From Clitopilus passeckerianus (Eukaryota > Basidiomycota > Agaricomycetes > Agaricales > Entolomataceae): a DNA stretch of 64,000 nucleotides. Shown here piece after piece: positions 21,466 to 32,626 of this stretch. Both the position numbers and the translations under genes were made by a program. The stretch is taken from positions 186,001 to 250,000 of the forward strand of contig CALYLX010000098.1 of the NCBI GenBank assembly GCA_944990035.1. Direction: 5' to 3'. The notes under the pieces were generated by a model. The model searched no databases and was not told where the DNA came from. It saw nothing but the letters and a program-made list of their open reading frames with translations. Numbering within the stretch: position 1 is the stretch's first letter; the number at the start of each line of letters is the position of its first letter.

Positions 21466-23974
21466 CTAGTTAGAACCCTTAATCAAGTCTGCCGCCTTCT
21501 CTGCGATTGCATAGAGTGTCGCCTCCATATGGGCACTGATCTGGAAGGGCATGATCGACGCATCCACCACCCGGACATTGGTGGTGTCATAGATCTTCAG
21601 ACGAGCGTCGACAACCCCTAGTAGTAGTACCAAAGTCAATTGAAGCCCTCAATCAAAAACTCAATCACCTTACCTCCCAGTCCTCGCCGCATCATGGCTG
21701 CGGTACCTATTGGGTGGGCAACAGCTCCGAAATTCTGCTTAATCCATGCCGTCCAATCGGCGTCGGACCCTCTGTCTGCGTTATCGGGGACCGCAGATCC
21801 TGGAACCAATTCACCGTTCGTAAGGTTGCTAGAATACGTATGGGCTTAAGTCGTATCTGGCTGGGCAGGACCCACTGACCTGAAAGGTGGGCTTGAGAAG
21901 ACTTTTCGAACCAGGCGGCAAGCACCAACTTGGAGATCGAGGTCGATGTCCGCTGCGAAGTAGTTGACGAACACGGTGGGATAGGTGAAAGGGTCGGTAC
22001 TCTGGTTGAATGGTTCTTAGAACGAGCTCGTTTGGTTTGACCCCATAGACTCACGTTAATCCAGACATGACCTCGGCTGAAAGGAAGGAGATTCCACATC
22101 GAGACGACATGGCCATAGCTGCACAAAAGTGTCAGTAGGCCAGATCGGCCAGCACTGCAAGGGGAAACGCACACTGGAGGGGCGTTGACATAGAAGAACT
22201 CAGTGGTGGGAGCTGCGAATGATTGAGTACAGTCATCACCATAAACAGCTACCCACTTCATCACCTTTCTTATTCAAAATGAGATCTGCTTGAACGTTGA
22301 ATATGGTCTCGAATGCATCTGCAGAATAACCTGACTCTGGCGCCTGAGCCTTGGCCCACGCCGCGATTGAGTGCTTGACCTTAGCAATGGCCACAGCAGA
22401 GTTATTGCCCAGAACTTCATAGAAATTAGGGTAGGCAATAAGATCATTGGTGGCTGGGCCGCCATAGTCGAAGTCAGCCCCAGCAGCAGCGAGAATGTTT
22501 TGAGTCTAGCAAGCCGTCGGGTCAAGAATCCGAACGTAGGTGGGGAATCTCACCTGCTCTTGCAAATTCCTCCCGACCGTCTTGAGATTTAGGTGTGCTG
22601 TGATTCCGAGGGAGGATAGAAGCTTGGAGTCACCAACGCCGGATAGTTGGAGAAGTGCAGGTGTCTTCAGAGGTATTCAGTAAAATCATCTCATGTGCCA
22701 TCATTAGCGTACCTGAATAGCACCAGCGGCAAGGATAACCTCTTTCGAGGCTTTCGCAGTGTAACGGGTTGACCCTCCACTCGACGGCGCGAATTCAATG
22801 CCCATAGCCGTCAGAGGCAAACGAGTTGAGTTGGCCCACGTTATTTTGGTGACCTATCAGTTACAGTTACAGTCAGTCAGATACAAGAATGTCAAAGGGG
22901 AAATCACAAACCATATGTTGAGTAAGAGTCAGCCAATTAGTCCTTGTAGATTCAACGGGTGTCAAATATGCATCTGCAGAAGAGCAACGGCGGGTTGAAT
23001 TGAATTTCACCGACTAGAACGTTGTCAGTATCCAATCGGTCTCTGGGAACATATTTTTCGAACGCACCAGTGGTGTAAGTGAAACGATGTTGGGGCGCCC
23101 GCCGTTGACATCTTTGGTATAGGGTAGACCAGTAAGGTTCGAGATGGTCTTGGAGAATTCAACCTGCTGTGGGCCACCCCACATTGGTTCTGGGAACGAG
23201 ACCGAGACCGGTCCTTGAGAACCGTGATAATCTGGAACATATTGCGCGCCTCTGCTGGCTTGTTCGGAGGTAGGTGGGTTGAATTTCTCGGACTGACATT
23301 CGCATCATTACTGGCCGGGCCAGATGAACCATAATGATAACGAACATACCTTCTTCATGTAGTAGTATAGACCGTTCCAGTTCCACCCAACTGTGGCATC
23401 GGCTGGTTCGAGGAACGTCGACCACGCGTCGTACTGTTCTTTCTGTCCTCGGGTGTAGGCTGCGCCGTTGATGGAGGCTGAAAAAGATCAAAAAACCTGG
23501 CTTAGTTGGCGTGATAGGAGGGGCAAGGAATTGCTTACATCCACCACCTAGAACCTTTCCGCTGGAATGCGCGCGTCAGCGACACATTCTCCAATAAGAA
23601 CGAAAAACATACCCAGACATGAGCTTTCCTTGGTCGGTGAGCCAGCTCCAATTAAGCTCAGAACCTGGCGCAGCTGCCGCATTAAAGTTGGCTACATTAT
23701 TAACCAAAGGATCATCCCTCTTGTCCTCCCCAACTTCAACGACCAAGACTGCGATATCAGGATTCTCTGACAGCCGGGAGGCCACAGTCAGTCCTGTTAA
23801 TCCACCACCGACCACAATATAGTCGAAGGTTTTACCGTCTGCATCTGCTGCGGAGGTACTAATGCCTGAGGTGGCGCGACTGTGAACGCCGGGAAGCGCG
23901 CTCGAGGACGCGACACCAGAGGCCAGCAAGCTGATGTGGAAGCATAGAACGAAGGTCTTGAGTGTGATCATCAC
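21466..23974 (-). CDS. GMC oxidoreductase, glucose oxidase-like (copy A)
   Basis: Secreted FAD enzyme of the glucose-methanol-choline family (CAZy AA3_2 type), which oxidises a sugar or alcohol and gives hydrogen peroxide when it acts as an oxidase. A signal peptide (residues 1-22) precedes the ADP-binding fold [19 protein letters not shown], the acidic end of strand 2 (VVEVGE), the FAD-attachment loop rebuilt across two introns as [18 protein letters not shown], and the C-terminal pair of catalytic histidines in [10 protein letters not shown] and [11 protein letters not shown]. The GGGLTG form of the dinucleotide motif resembles glucose oxidases more than aryl-alcohol oxidases. Around ten to twelve short introns interrupt it. 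The stop is at 21466-21468. A close paralogue lies directly downstream at 24851-27351 in the same orientation. The substrate is not determined by sequence alone. Confidence 0.9.
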
Positions 23975-24027
23975 TGCGATGTTTGGGTTAACGAGTGAAG
24001 TCCCAGATTTACTTGAGCTGAAACCTC

Positions 24028-24033
24028 TTTATA
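24028..24033 (-). promoter_or_regulatory. TATA box of GMC copy A
   Basis: TATAAA read on the minus strand, about 54 bases upstream of the start codon at 23974. Confidence 0.55.
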
Positions 24034-24060
24034 AGGACATAAGGACCGGAATGCCAGGCA

Positions 24061-24095
24061 TGAGGGGAAGCTCAGAACTTCTGAGCTTCCCCTCA
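24061..24095. repeat. Perfect 17-base inverted repeat in GMC promoter
   Basis: The arms TGAGGGGAAGCTCAGAA (24061-24077) and its exact reverse complement (24079-24095) are separated by one base. It begins 28 bases upstream of the TATA box of GMC copy A. Each arm carries an AGGGG motif, the core bound by stress-response zinc-finger factors of the Msn2 type in fungi. It could be a dimer-binding operator, a cruciform or simply a fold-back relic. No such palindrome precedes copy B. Confidence 0.8.
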
Positions 24096-24850
24096 ACGAA
24101 GCCTCCATTGCTCCAACCTGATGTACACATGAGCTACATTCCATGTGGTTGAGGAGGTTAAGCCTCTACTTCAGAACACCTTTCATCCGGTATATCCCCA
24201 GGAATAGTGACTATCGACCAACCGGGTCGAAGGATGGAGCCGGCCGTCGATAAAAAATCGGATTTACGCCCCAACGGGAAAATGTTTAACCAGTTGGTAT
24301 CTTCTTCATCTGACCACTTCGGAGTCTGCCCACTGGCCTTCTTCTTCGTCTTCTGATGATCCATTGAATGCCTTCATCGAATTGTATTTTGTGGTTACCA
24401 TCCCCAAAGACAAGCTTGCAGAACGTAGATTCACCGTTTGTAATCAGCGAACGCTAGAACTGGATGAGGTGCGAAAGATATGAAGGGTGAAGCCAGAGGC
24501 GATGATGGCCAGATCAGACGTTTTGGTTCGTGTTTGGTTCCGTCAGGGTATTGGGTGGTTCGCTAGTTATGACAAGAGATTGACTGAACTACCTTTCCCC
24601 AAAACGAAAAGAAGTGCTCTAAAACGAACCGAAAATATGTTGACAGAGTTATCTAGTACAACAGGAGAGAATTTGGACTACACAACTTAAATGAGGTATA
24701 ATATATGTCAGAAAGTTCAGATTGATACGGTATAATTGTTGGAGTAAAAGAGTGATGGTAATGAAGGAAGGTATTGGCAATCAAAGCAAACGAATGTCAA
24801 ATGTCCAAGTAGGAGATATAAAAAGCGTATAAAGTCCGCGAAGGTATATC

Positions 24851-27351
24851 TCAAGGCCAAGAAGCCTTGATTAAGTCGGCAGCTTTCTCGGCAACGCCAT
24901 ACAGAGTAGCAGACAGGTGAGCACTGACTTGCATGGGCATAACTGAGGCATCAACCACACGGACGTTGGTGGTGTCGTAGATCTTGAGTTGAGCATTGAC
25001 AACACCTAAGCAAGATAGTCAATAACCAGCACCAGATCAACACAATCATAGCTACATACCACCGAGGCTACGGCGCATCATGGGCGCAGTGCCGACCGGA
25101 TGGGCGACGGGAGTGTATTTGCTCTTGATCCAAGACTTCCATGCAGCGTCCGTGCCACGTTGAGCGTTGTCCGGGACAGCACCGGCGGGTGTAGTTTCGC
25201 CATAGGATAGTGACCTAGTAGGAAAAATTCAGCGCAAGTTCCCATCTGGGTGGTCGACCGGAGCCTACTTCAGTGGTGACGAAGTCAAGATCTTCCTAGA
25301 AAGGCGGGCAGCACCAACTTGAATGTCCAGGTCGACGTCAACGGCGAAATAGTTGACATTGATGGTGGGGTAGGTGAATGGGTCCGTGCTCTGCAAATCA
25401 AAATGAGCAATGTCCAGAGAAGCCAACAGGATAAACGCAATACCTTGATCTTAACATTGCCTCTGCTGAAGGGCAAAAGGTTCCAGATGAGGATTCCATG
25501 GGTGCTAAAATAGATTCAGTTGACCCTCCGGGGGATGGGCATGAAATGAACGCACTCAGGATATCCAACATCGTAGAACAGTTCAGCAACAGGGACTGGG
25601 TAGTTGTCAGACAACGTCTCAGCAAACGGAACGTGATAATCCTACCGTTGTTATTAATAATCATATCAGCCTGCATGTTGTAGATAGTCTCCAATGCCGA
25701 TGCAGAAAGACCAGAATCAACAGCTTGAGCGGCAGCCCATGTAGGAATGGATGACCGGATCTTGGCAGCCGTAGCATTGGCAGTGTCAGGAAGAATTTGA
25801 TAGAGATTTGGGTAGGCGATGGTGTTGGTTGGTCCACGTCCACCAACGTCGAATCCGTTGCCGCTTGCGCCAAGTACGTTCTGAGGCTGCACTACACGTC
25901 AGTATGGTATATATGAGGGTGCTGATGCTTAATTACCTGTTCCTGGAGGTTCCTTCCGACGGTCTTGAGGTTAACGCGGGTGGTAATTCCGAGGGAGCTT
26001 AGAAGCGCTGAGTCACCGATACCGGAGAGCTGAAGAAGAGCAGGGGTCTGGAAGCGACATCAGCCAGAGAACAGATGGACCAAATATGAAAATTTACCTG
26101 GATAGCACCGGCAGCGACGATGACTTCGCGTCTTGCTTTGGCGGTGTAACGGGTAGATCCACCAGCAGCGGGTGCAAACTCGATGCCGGAGGCGGTCAAA
26201 GGAAGGGCCGTTGAGTCGTTCCAAGTGATCTTCGTTACCTAAGAAATAAGGGTTACAACGGCGTAGTATCCAGGAAAGCGGAATGAAGTACCATGTGTTG
26301 TGTGAGCGTCAACCAGTTCTTACGGACAGTCTCAACAGGAGTGAAATAAGCTTCCGGGGCAGAAGAGCGGTGGTCCTGCTGGTGCCAGTTCATGGTCTGC
26401 AAGGGGCGTCAGGCAGATTAGCTTGGAGGTCATCAGATGAACGAAACTGCGTACGAGGGGCGTGATCGAAACGCAGTTGGGGGTTCCTCCGTTAAGATCT
26501 TTGTAGCGTTTGATGCCAGTCAGACCAACGATGGTGTCGATGAAGGCTTGTTGTTGGGGGCCGCCGTACATGTCGTCGGGGTAGGTCACTTGAACTGGAC
26601 CGTTGTACCCATGATAAGTGTCGATAAACTGAGCACCCTTAGCGGCTTGCTGAGAGTTGGGAGGAGAAAAGGTTTCGGACTACGGGAAAAAAAGAGAAAG
26701 ATATCAGAAGGCAGCACAGGAACAGGAAGGCGGACAAGCCTACCTTCTTCATGTAATTCCATAGTCCAGCCCAGTTCCATCCAACGTTCGCTTCGGAAGC
26801 CTCGAGAAGGTTCGACCATGCATCGTATTGTTCTTTCTGCCCTCGGGTATATGCAGCACCGTTGATTGAAGCTGACCAACAAGGTCAGAAATTAACTTCT
26901 GGAATCCGGCCAGGGATTCAAAAGCATCCAACTACTCACATCCGCCACCGAAAGTCTTCCCACTGCAGGTGATGATCAGCTAAAAATCTTATGAATATTG
27001 AAAGCATTTGACAAACCCTGGCATCTTTTTGCCTCCGTCCGTAGGCCAGTTCCAGTTCATGTTAGAACCGAAGAAGTTCCCGTAGTTGTAGACATCGTAA
27101 ACTCCAGGATCCTTTCGTCGATCTTCACCAACTTCGACCAACAGGACGGTCACACCAGAGTTCTCCGCCAAACGAGCGGCAACCGTGGTGCCTGTGAGTC
27201 CACCGCCCACTACAATGTAGTCAAAAGTCTTGCCATTGGCGTCACTTGCGGCTGTTGTGACTCCCGAGGTTGCGCGTCTTTCAAATGGTGAAGCCAAGCC
27301 ATAAGCTGCGAGAACAACGCAGACAAACGCGCGCCGGGTGGGGAGGAGCAT
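24851..27351 (-). CDS. GMC oxidoreductase, glucose oxidase-like (copy B)
   Basis: Paralogue of copy A with the same intron-rich layout. The signal peptide (residues 1-20) is followed by [29 protein letters not shown], an FAD loop ending in [18 protein letters not shown], the substrate-side strand [11 protein letters not shown], and a C-terminus with VRVVDASVMP and a catalytic histidine in QVSAHLSATLYG; the first catalytic histidine lies in VAHPVGTAPMM. The stop is at 24851-24853. Start 27351 is chosen because it opens the signal peptide. Nothing suggests inactivation. Tandem GMC pairs are common in wood- and litter-decaying basidiomycetes, where they feed peroxide to peroxidases; that role here is inference. 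Confidence 0.9.
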
Positions 27352-29433
27352 CGGGGAAAGTGGTTAACGTTGCCTCCATCTTGAAACTAGTATTTATGGA
27401 GACTCCGAGCTTTGCGAAAGGCTAGTACGCCCCGTAACTTTCAGCAGGGAAAATGTCAACCGAGATGAATGTGTTACCGGTCACGTGATGGGAGTTTTGA
27501 CATGATGGCAACCCCTTGCCGCGGTTACGCCACTCGTTTCCCCCGAGTGGGAACGCAGGTATGAAGTGCTACAGCGTACTCTCCGACTAGCTCGTAGTAG
27601 GCAATATCTCGAGGCCGATTCTGGTTTGCGTGAGCGTCGGGGCCCGAACCCATGATAGGACCTGTACCGCCACTGTAGGTGTGGGCCTTGATTCACTTCC
27701 ACTGAACCCTGACACAAGTTCCTTCGGTGTATTAAGGCCGTCCTGCCTCGATGGCAAAGATGCCTATCTCACAAGCAGGGATGCCGCAAAATGCGGAGTA
27801 CGTATGTCACCAGCCAACCACGAATTAAGATTTCTGATGCTCGCTCGTGATTAGCGTAAGATTATGAGAGATTGCGAAGGTCGACCACGGCCGATGGAGT
27901 GGTCGTCATGAGCTTTTGGTCACGGTCGAGGAGTGAGGAGCACACGTTGGGTTGGCGAAGCCGAATCCAAGCCAGGTGCCAGGCTGCCAGCTCCACGACC
28001 ACGATGAAAACATTGGCTCTTACTTTTTATCCGACGAAAGGGTCGGACCGCCTCAGCCGAACTTGAAGCAACAACAGGGATGATGCCAGTTGATTGGCAT
28101 TCGAGGATGACTTGAGCTGTCATAGGATGTCATCAATTTATCCTTCGGTCGATAAAAAAAAGTGCGTTGCTCCTCGTCGATCGCTGCCGAGAACGAGACC
28201 TTAGAGCCGGTGGCAATGCCCACTGCCAAGGCTTGCCATTCAATCAGATATGCGCATCGGAGCCCCAACCACCTATTTTCTGCGAGGAAATGGTACCGAC
28301 TTCTAATGCTGGTGCCCAAGGTCTATTTACCGTCATGTAGGCTTGGGTGCTGCATAAGGCGTAGAACACGGTGGACCGTGGGCCTCGATGGGACCTACTC
28401 TTCTGATACAAGCATTACTATATCGCTTTATTGCCAATTCCTCGGGTTCAAAGTCGCCGACCCCACTAACAAGCACTGATCCCCGTCCTTTTCTCAAAGG
28501 TTCTGATCATCAACTGGTGATCCAACCCTCTTCTAGTGGAAGTATTTCGCGCGAGGCTTGCCTCCTCGCCCTCTATTTGGTATTATTCTTTACTTTGAGA
28601 GCCGCAATCGTGGTCAACGGTGCCTGCCTGACGAAAACCTGATTTAATGCAAAAATCTCTGGAAGCGACTCCTTCAATGCCTGGCACGCTGGACGCGGGC
28701 TTTAACTCGCCGCAGCAGGTCTTCAACTGCGTTAGGTCACCATTTAATCTCCTGGTCAGTTCTGTCGATGTTACATAGAGATGCCGTGCTATTGTCCGAT
28801 AATTTCTCCGTTACAATCCCCCTTCGGTACGAAGATAACGCCGCATGAGTTCATCTGCTACTCGCGACAGCACCAGCCCCCGTCAATTGCACACTTATAC
28901 GTCAGTCGATGGCGCTCTGGATGGCCCCCTCTAGCTCCCGGATGACTTCTGTTCGGACGATTGCAAATTTCTCGAGATGCTCCGACCTGAAAACCTGCTC
29001 AAGAAGGATATACCGATTCTCATTGTTGCTCATTTACCAACAGCGAAGGCGAGGGTTTAGCAAATCGTATTTGCTGCGCGTAATAATACGATCTTGCGAG
29101 GGCGGTTCCCTCACGGCCTACCGGCGTGTCCGCGATAGAGGCCTGATAGGTGTCATCGATATGCTCCAACTTTACCCCCTTGACCCTGATGAATCTGGAC
29201 ACCTCACTTGCGATCGTGTGATCGTGGAAACGAGGTTTTTTCATTAGTAGTACTTTGCAGTGGCCTCGTCAGGCTCTGCGCCAACGATAAGCAAAATATT
29301 AGCATTGTGAATGAGTTAATTGGGGATATATTCCACAGAAGAATGAGGTCTAAAGAATTCTAAGGAGAACAAAAAGGTGTAGATACGATATGCATGTGTG
29401 AGAGGTAACGTGCATTGGAACCGTGGCCCATCG
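27352..29433. other. 2.1 kb spacer with unassigned short frames
   Basis: No gene could be established. A protein-like plus-strand stretch at about 28930-29130 (LLKKDIPILIVAHLPTAKARV) is broken by stops and may be a relic, but I could not join it to neighbours by splice sites. The side near 29300-29433 should be the 3' UTR of the zinc-cluster gene. Confidence 0.4.
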
Positions 29434-30942
29434 TCACATTTGAGGGTAGCCGTTTGACTGCGAACTCCAGTGAGAAGACACCCCAACAAATTGTTGCGTG
29501 CTTTGATCGAAAGCGGGGAATAAGCCTGACGAGACCCCCGATTGAGGTTGTATGCCATGGTAGGTCGATCGTATATCTGCCGTGCTATCAGAATATTCTG
29601 TCTGGTAGTCAAAACGTGTAGACGCGGTGCTATAGCTCTCATCAGCCCTGGTGAATGGACATCGAATGATAATTTCAAATCCGAACCTGTAGTGAGTTGA
29701 GTGCCTCAATTCGGTGAACATATCTCCAATGTCCGGATCCGTCCCCCTTGCCGGGGTTGGAACAAGTTGTTCGTAGGCATAATCCCTCGTCGGTGCACGG
29801 CAGTGTTGCCCTTCTGGAGAAAGTGGGCTCATTTGTGGAAATGAGGTGGATGTGTGATGAGCCGTTGTAGCATCCAAGGGTGCATCGAACGCAGGCGATA
29901 CGGGCGATTGGAGAGGGGTCGTTGAATAAAGAGTGCCATAGTTTTCCTGCCGAGGTCGCCGCACGCTCGCTGAAGGTGACCCCCTTTGTCCTATTCGCAA
30001 GTTCGAGGGCCGAGAATGAAGGGATCTATGCTCGGAGAAGGAGGATGAAGAAACGTAGTCGTTCGACATCTCTCCTTTGATTGTTCCAACTGCGACCATC
30101 TGGTCTGAAGCTACGGAGCTTGGGCTGCTAGTAGCCAAGTGGGTGGGTGTGCCATCCCGTGAGATGTCCGGCTGGATTTCACCCCCAGGAAATTCCTCCC
30201 TAGAACCGGCAGCCTTGAGCTTTGGTTTGTTTGGACCACGAATACGACCTTCCTTAGCGTATTCACACACGAGGTTCCTATTGATGCAGCGTTTGCATGC
30301 GGGATGTTCTCCACTGCACTATTGAAGGCAAGCGAGGGTAAGAATGAATCAGGGTCTTTTGAGAAATTATTCTCGTACCTTAGCCTTTCTGGTTCTACAC
30401 TTCTCACAGGCTTGAGCGGTCCGCAGACGAGGATGCTCAGGAGTGCGATAGAATATTCCAGTGGCAGGGTCAAGAGAGCCAGCGAGAGTAGCACGGGGAA
30501 AGTTTAGCGACTCCATGTCTAGTTGTGAGTTCAGAGCGTCTGATGTGTTTCGGAAATGCTCGTAAACGTGAGCCGGTGTAGGGAAGGTGCGACAAGGCTT
30601 CTGGTGAAAGGGTGGCCATTCAGGTGGGTCGGTATAGTTGTGCGATGGGATAGAGTGGAGTCTAGGGTTTCTATCGAAATCATTTCGTATATCCTAGTCG
30701 TGTAAGAGTAGTCAGTGCCTTGGTCAATCCATCTCGGGCTAACCCCTCGACTGTCTTACCTGAAACTGGTAACGGCTAACTGGCTGATGGGTCGGAATAT
30801 GTCCAGGGCTTGGATACGGGTTAGGCTCATCCGGAAAGTTGTAATGATGTTCACCGTCGAAGGTTGATGGCTGCATCGCATGGTCCAAAGGGTGGTATTG
30901 ACCACCGCTGTTGACGTTATAGCTATAGTCTGCATAAGACAT
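29434..30942 (-). CDS. Zn2Cys6 zinc-cluster transcription factor
   Basis: Fungal-type DNA-binding regulator. The start at 30942 gives a polar tyrosine- and asparagine-rich N-terminus. The zinc cluster is rebuilt across an intron: ACEKCRTRKAK from one exon joins CSGEHPACKRC and INRNLVCEY, giving C-x2-C-x6-C-x6-C-x2-C-x6-C spacing with all six cysteines. The basic region after it (KEGRIRGPNKPK) fits a linker. The remaining 260 residues are serine- and proline-rich and probably disordered; no fungal middle-homology region was seen, so the protein is short for the class at about 430 residues. A possible extra 39-base intron in frame near 29650-29690 would remove 13 residues and cannot be excluded. 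Target genes are unknown; the neighbouring alpha-glucosidase and GMC genes are only candidates by position. Confidence 0.9.
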
Positions 30943-32626
30943 TTCTTTGAGAAAAATATAGACGATAGAGAGGGTTGGCAGATGTGGGTTGAGATTAAAA
31001 CGTGGGGCTCTAGGTTTGGCAGCATCTGATGTAAGTATATGTCTGCACCGCGTCCCGGTTTACGACCGATTTCGTCGAGCTTTTTCGAGTGCTGCTTCCC
31101 CGTCCAGGAACTAATTCTCTCGGCGTAAATGTTACCACGCTGACCCGACTCAAATTTGCATCTGTATGGACGAGAAAGAATTGCTGAATTGTCCTCCGGA
31201 GATCTAATCACCATATCCGGGGTGCCTTATACTCACTGGATGTCTAAACACTTGCAATCGAATATCCGCGGCGCGTGGATCATGTGGGAGCTGTGGATCG
31301 ATTCGGTTTATTTGCTACGATGCAGATGGGATGCCATCATTTGATACAGTCGAATCAGGATCGAGACAAGGGTGGCTTTACCAGAATAATTATACCTTAG
31401 CAAAGCGTAGTCTAAGTGAAAGCTGTCCTATTCACCCAGAATCTGAGAGACATTAATCCAGGATGCTTTGAGTGACACTCTTTTTTACTTGCCATTGTGG
31501 CCTCCAGAGACTCCGATCAAGCTCTTTTCAGGGCACCAACTGTGAAGGCTGATCCGGTTATAAAGCCAAACTGTCGGTCGGTTCGCACACCTTTTCTTTA
31601 TTACTCTGCTTTTCCAGTCTCAAGAACCTTGTAGCAAAAAAAGTGACGGAAAGCCTGACGGGCACTTCCAGTGGCAACCCTCGACACACCTCTGGTGTCG
31701 CCACGAATAGTCCAATGTCTCGCCACAGGAGTAAACCCCACGCTTATGAAGAGATATGACTAAAGCCTGAGGTGATTCTAAACGAATTGGAATCGAGAAG
31801 CATAGATCCTAGAGTAGGACGTCAATATCATCTAAGAGTGCCTTCCTTCTACTAATCGCGACCGTGGAAATCCAGAGAACAAAGAATCTCAAAGAATGAC
31901 ACATTTGCTGGACGGGCCACCGCCGAGGACAGTCCGTGTTACATACCCTGTGTAACCACCGCCGGTTGTGAACGGCAGCCAAAGAACAAAGTCTAAACAC
32001 AGGTGTCGGCAGCCTTCAGTACTTACCAATCAAGCCCCTTGTTTTTCTTGGTGAACCGGCAGAGAATGATCACTTTTCGGAGAAACCGGAGAAGCTCGCG
32101 AGCCCTGCGCCACAGCCATCGGATCGAGGGCAGAAAGAAGCTTGCAAATAAGCTGCCGCCGGCTCTAAGTATCTCGTAATTCAGCAGCTGCCATGGTAAG
32201 CCCAAGTAAGAACAACAATATAGTGCCATTGGCCGATCAATCTAAACACACCCAGGCAAAGCCATGAACTCTTCACGTATTACACATACTGGGTCCGGTC
32301 TCTGTACTTCCGATCCCATAACGTGGTAGTTCGTGGTACGAGAGGCCCATCGAGAACAATGAACAGAGGTATAAGTGTGGATGGTGGCTCGACAAGGAGA
32401 ACCTCTCCTAGAATATCGGGGAAAGATTCCTGACTTTTATTCGCACAACATATGTCGGAGCTTGAATATTTAATTTTAATTGAACATTTGAGTGTGTGGC
32501 CCACTTCCTCATAAGCTCAGGCGAGGCCCGAGGATACGATGTATAGTCCAAGCAGGGAATTGAGAGAACATATGTTTATATTTGCGAAATAAGGAAGTAC
32601 AAATCATGGAAACATGTATGACCCAA
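30943..32626. other. 1.7 kb spacer, no gene recognised
   Basis: This holds the promoter of the zinc-cluster gene and the 3' flank of the alpha-glucosidase gene. Frames at 31809-32000 and 32023-32229 on the minus strand lack recognisable features. Confidence 0.5.

Larger units (their letters stand above)
23975..24850. other. Spacer between the two GMC oxidoreductase genes
   Basis: About 880 bases holding the promoter of copy A, with a TATA box and a perfect inverted repeat (listed), and the 3' UTR of copy B. The side near 24700-24850 is AT-rich. Confidence 0.6.

Noticed and set aside
28540..28700. Riboflavin synthase-like fragment (VVNGACLTKT)
   Set aside because: Only ten residues resemble the motif; the rest of the domain is missing on both sides.
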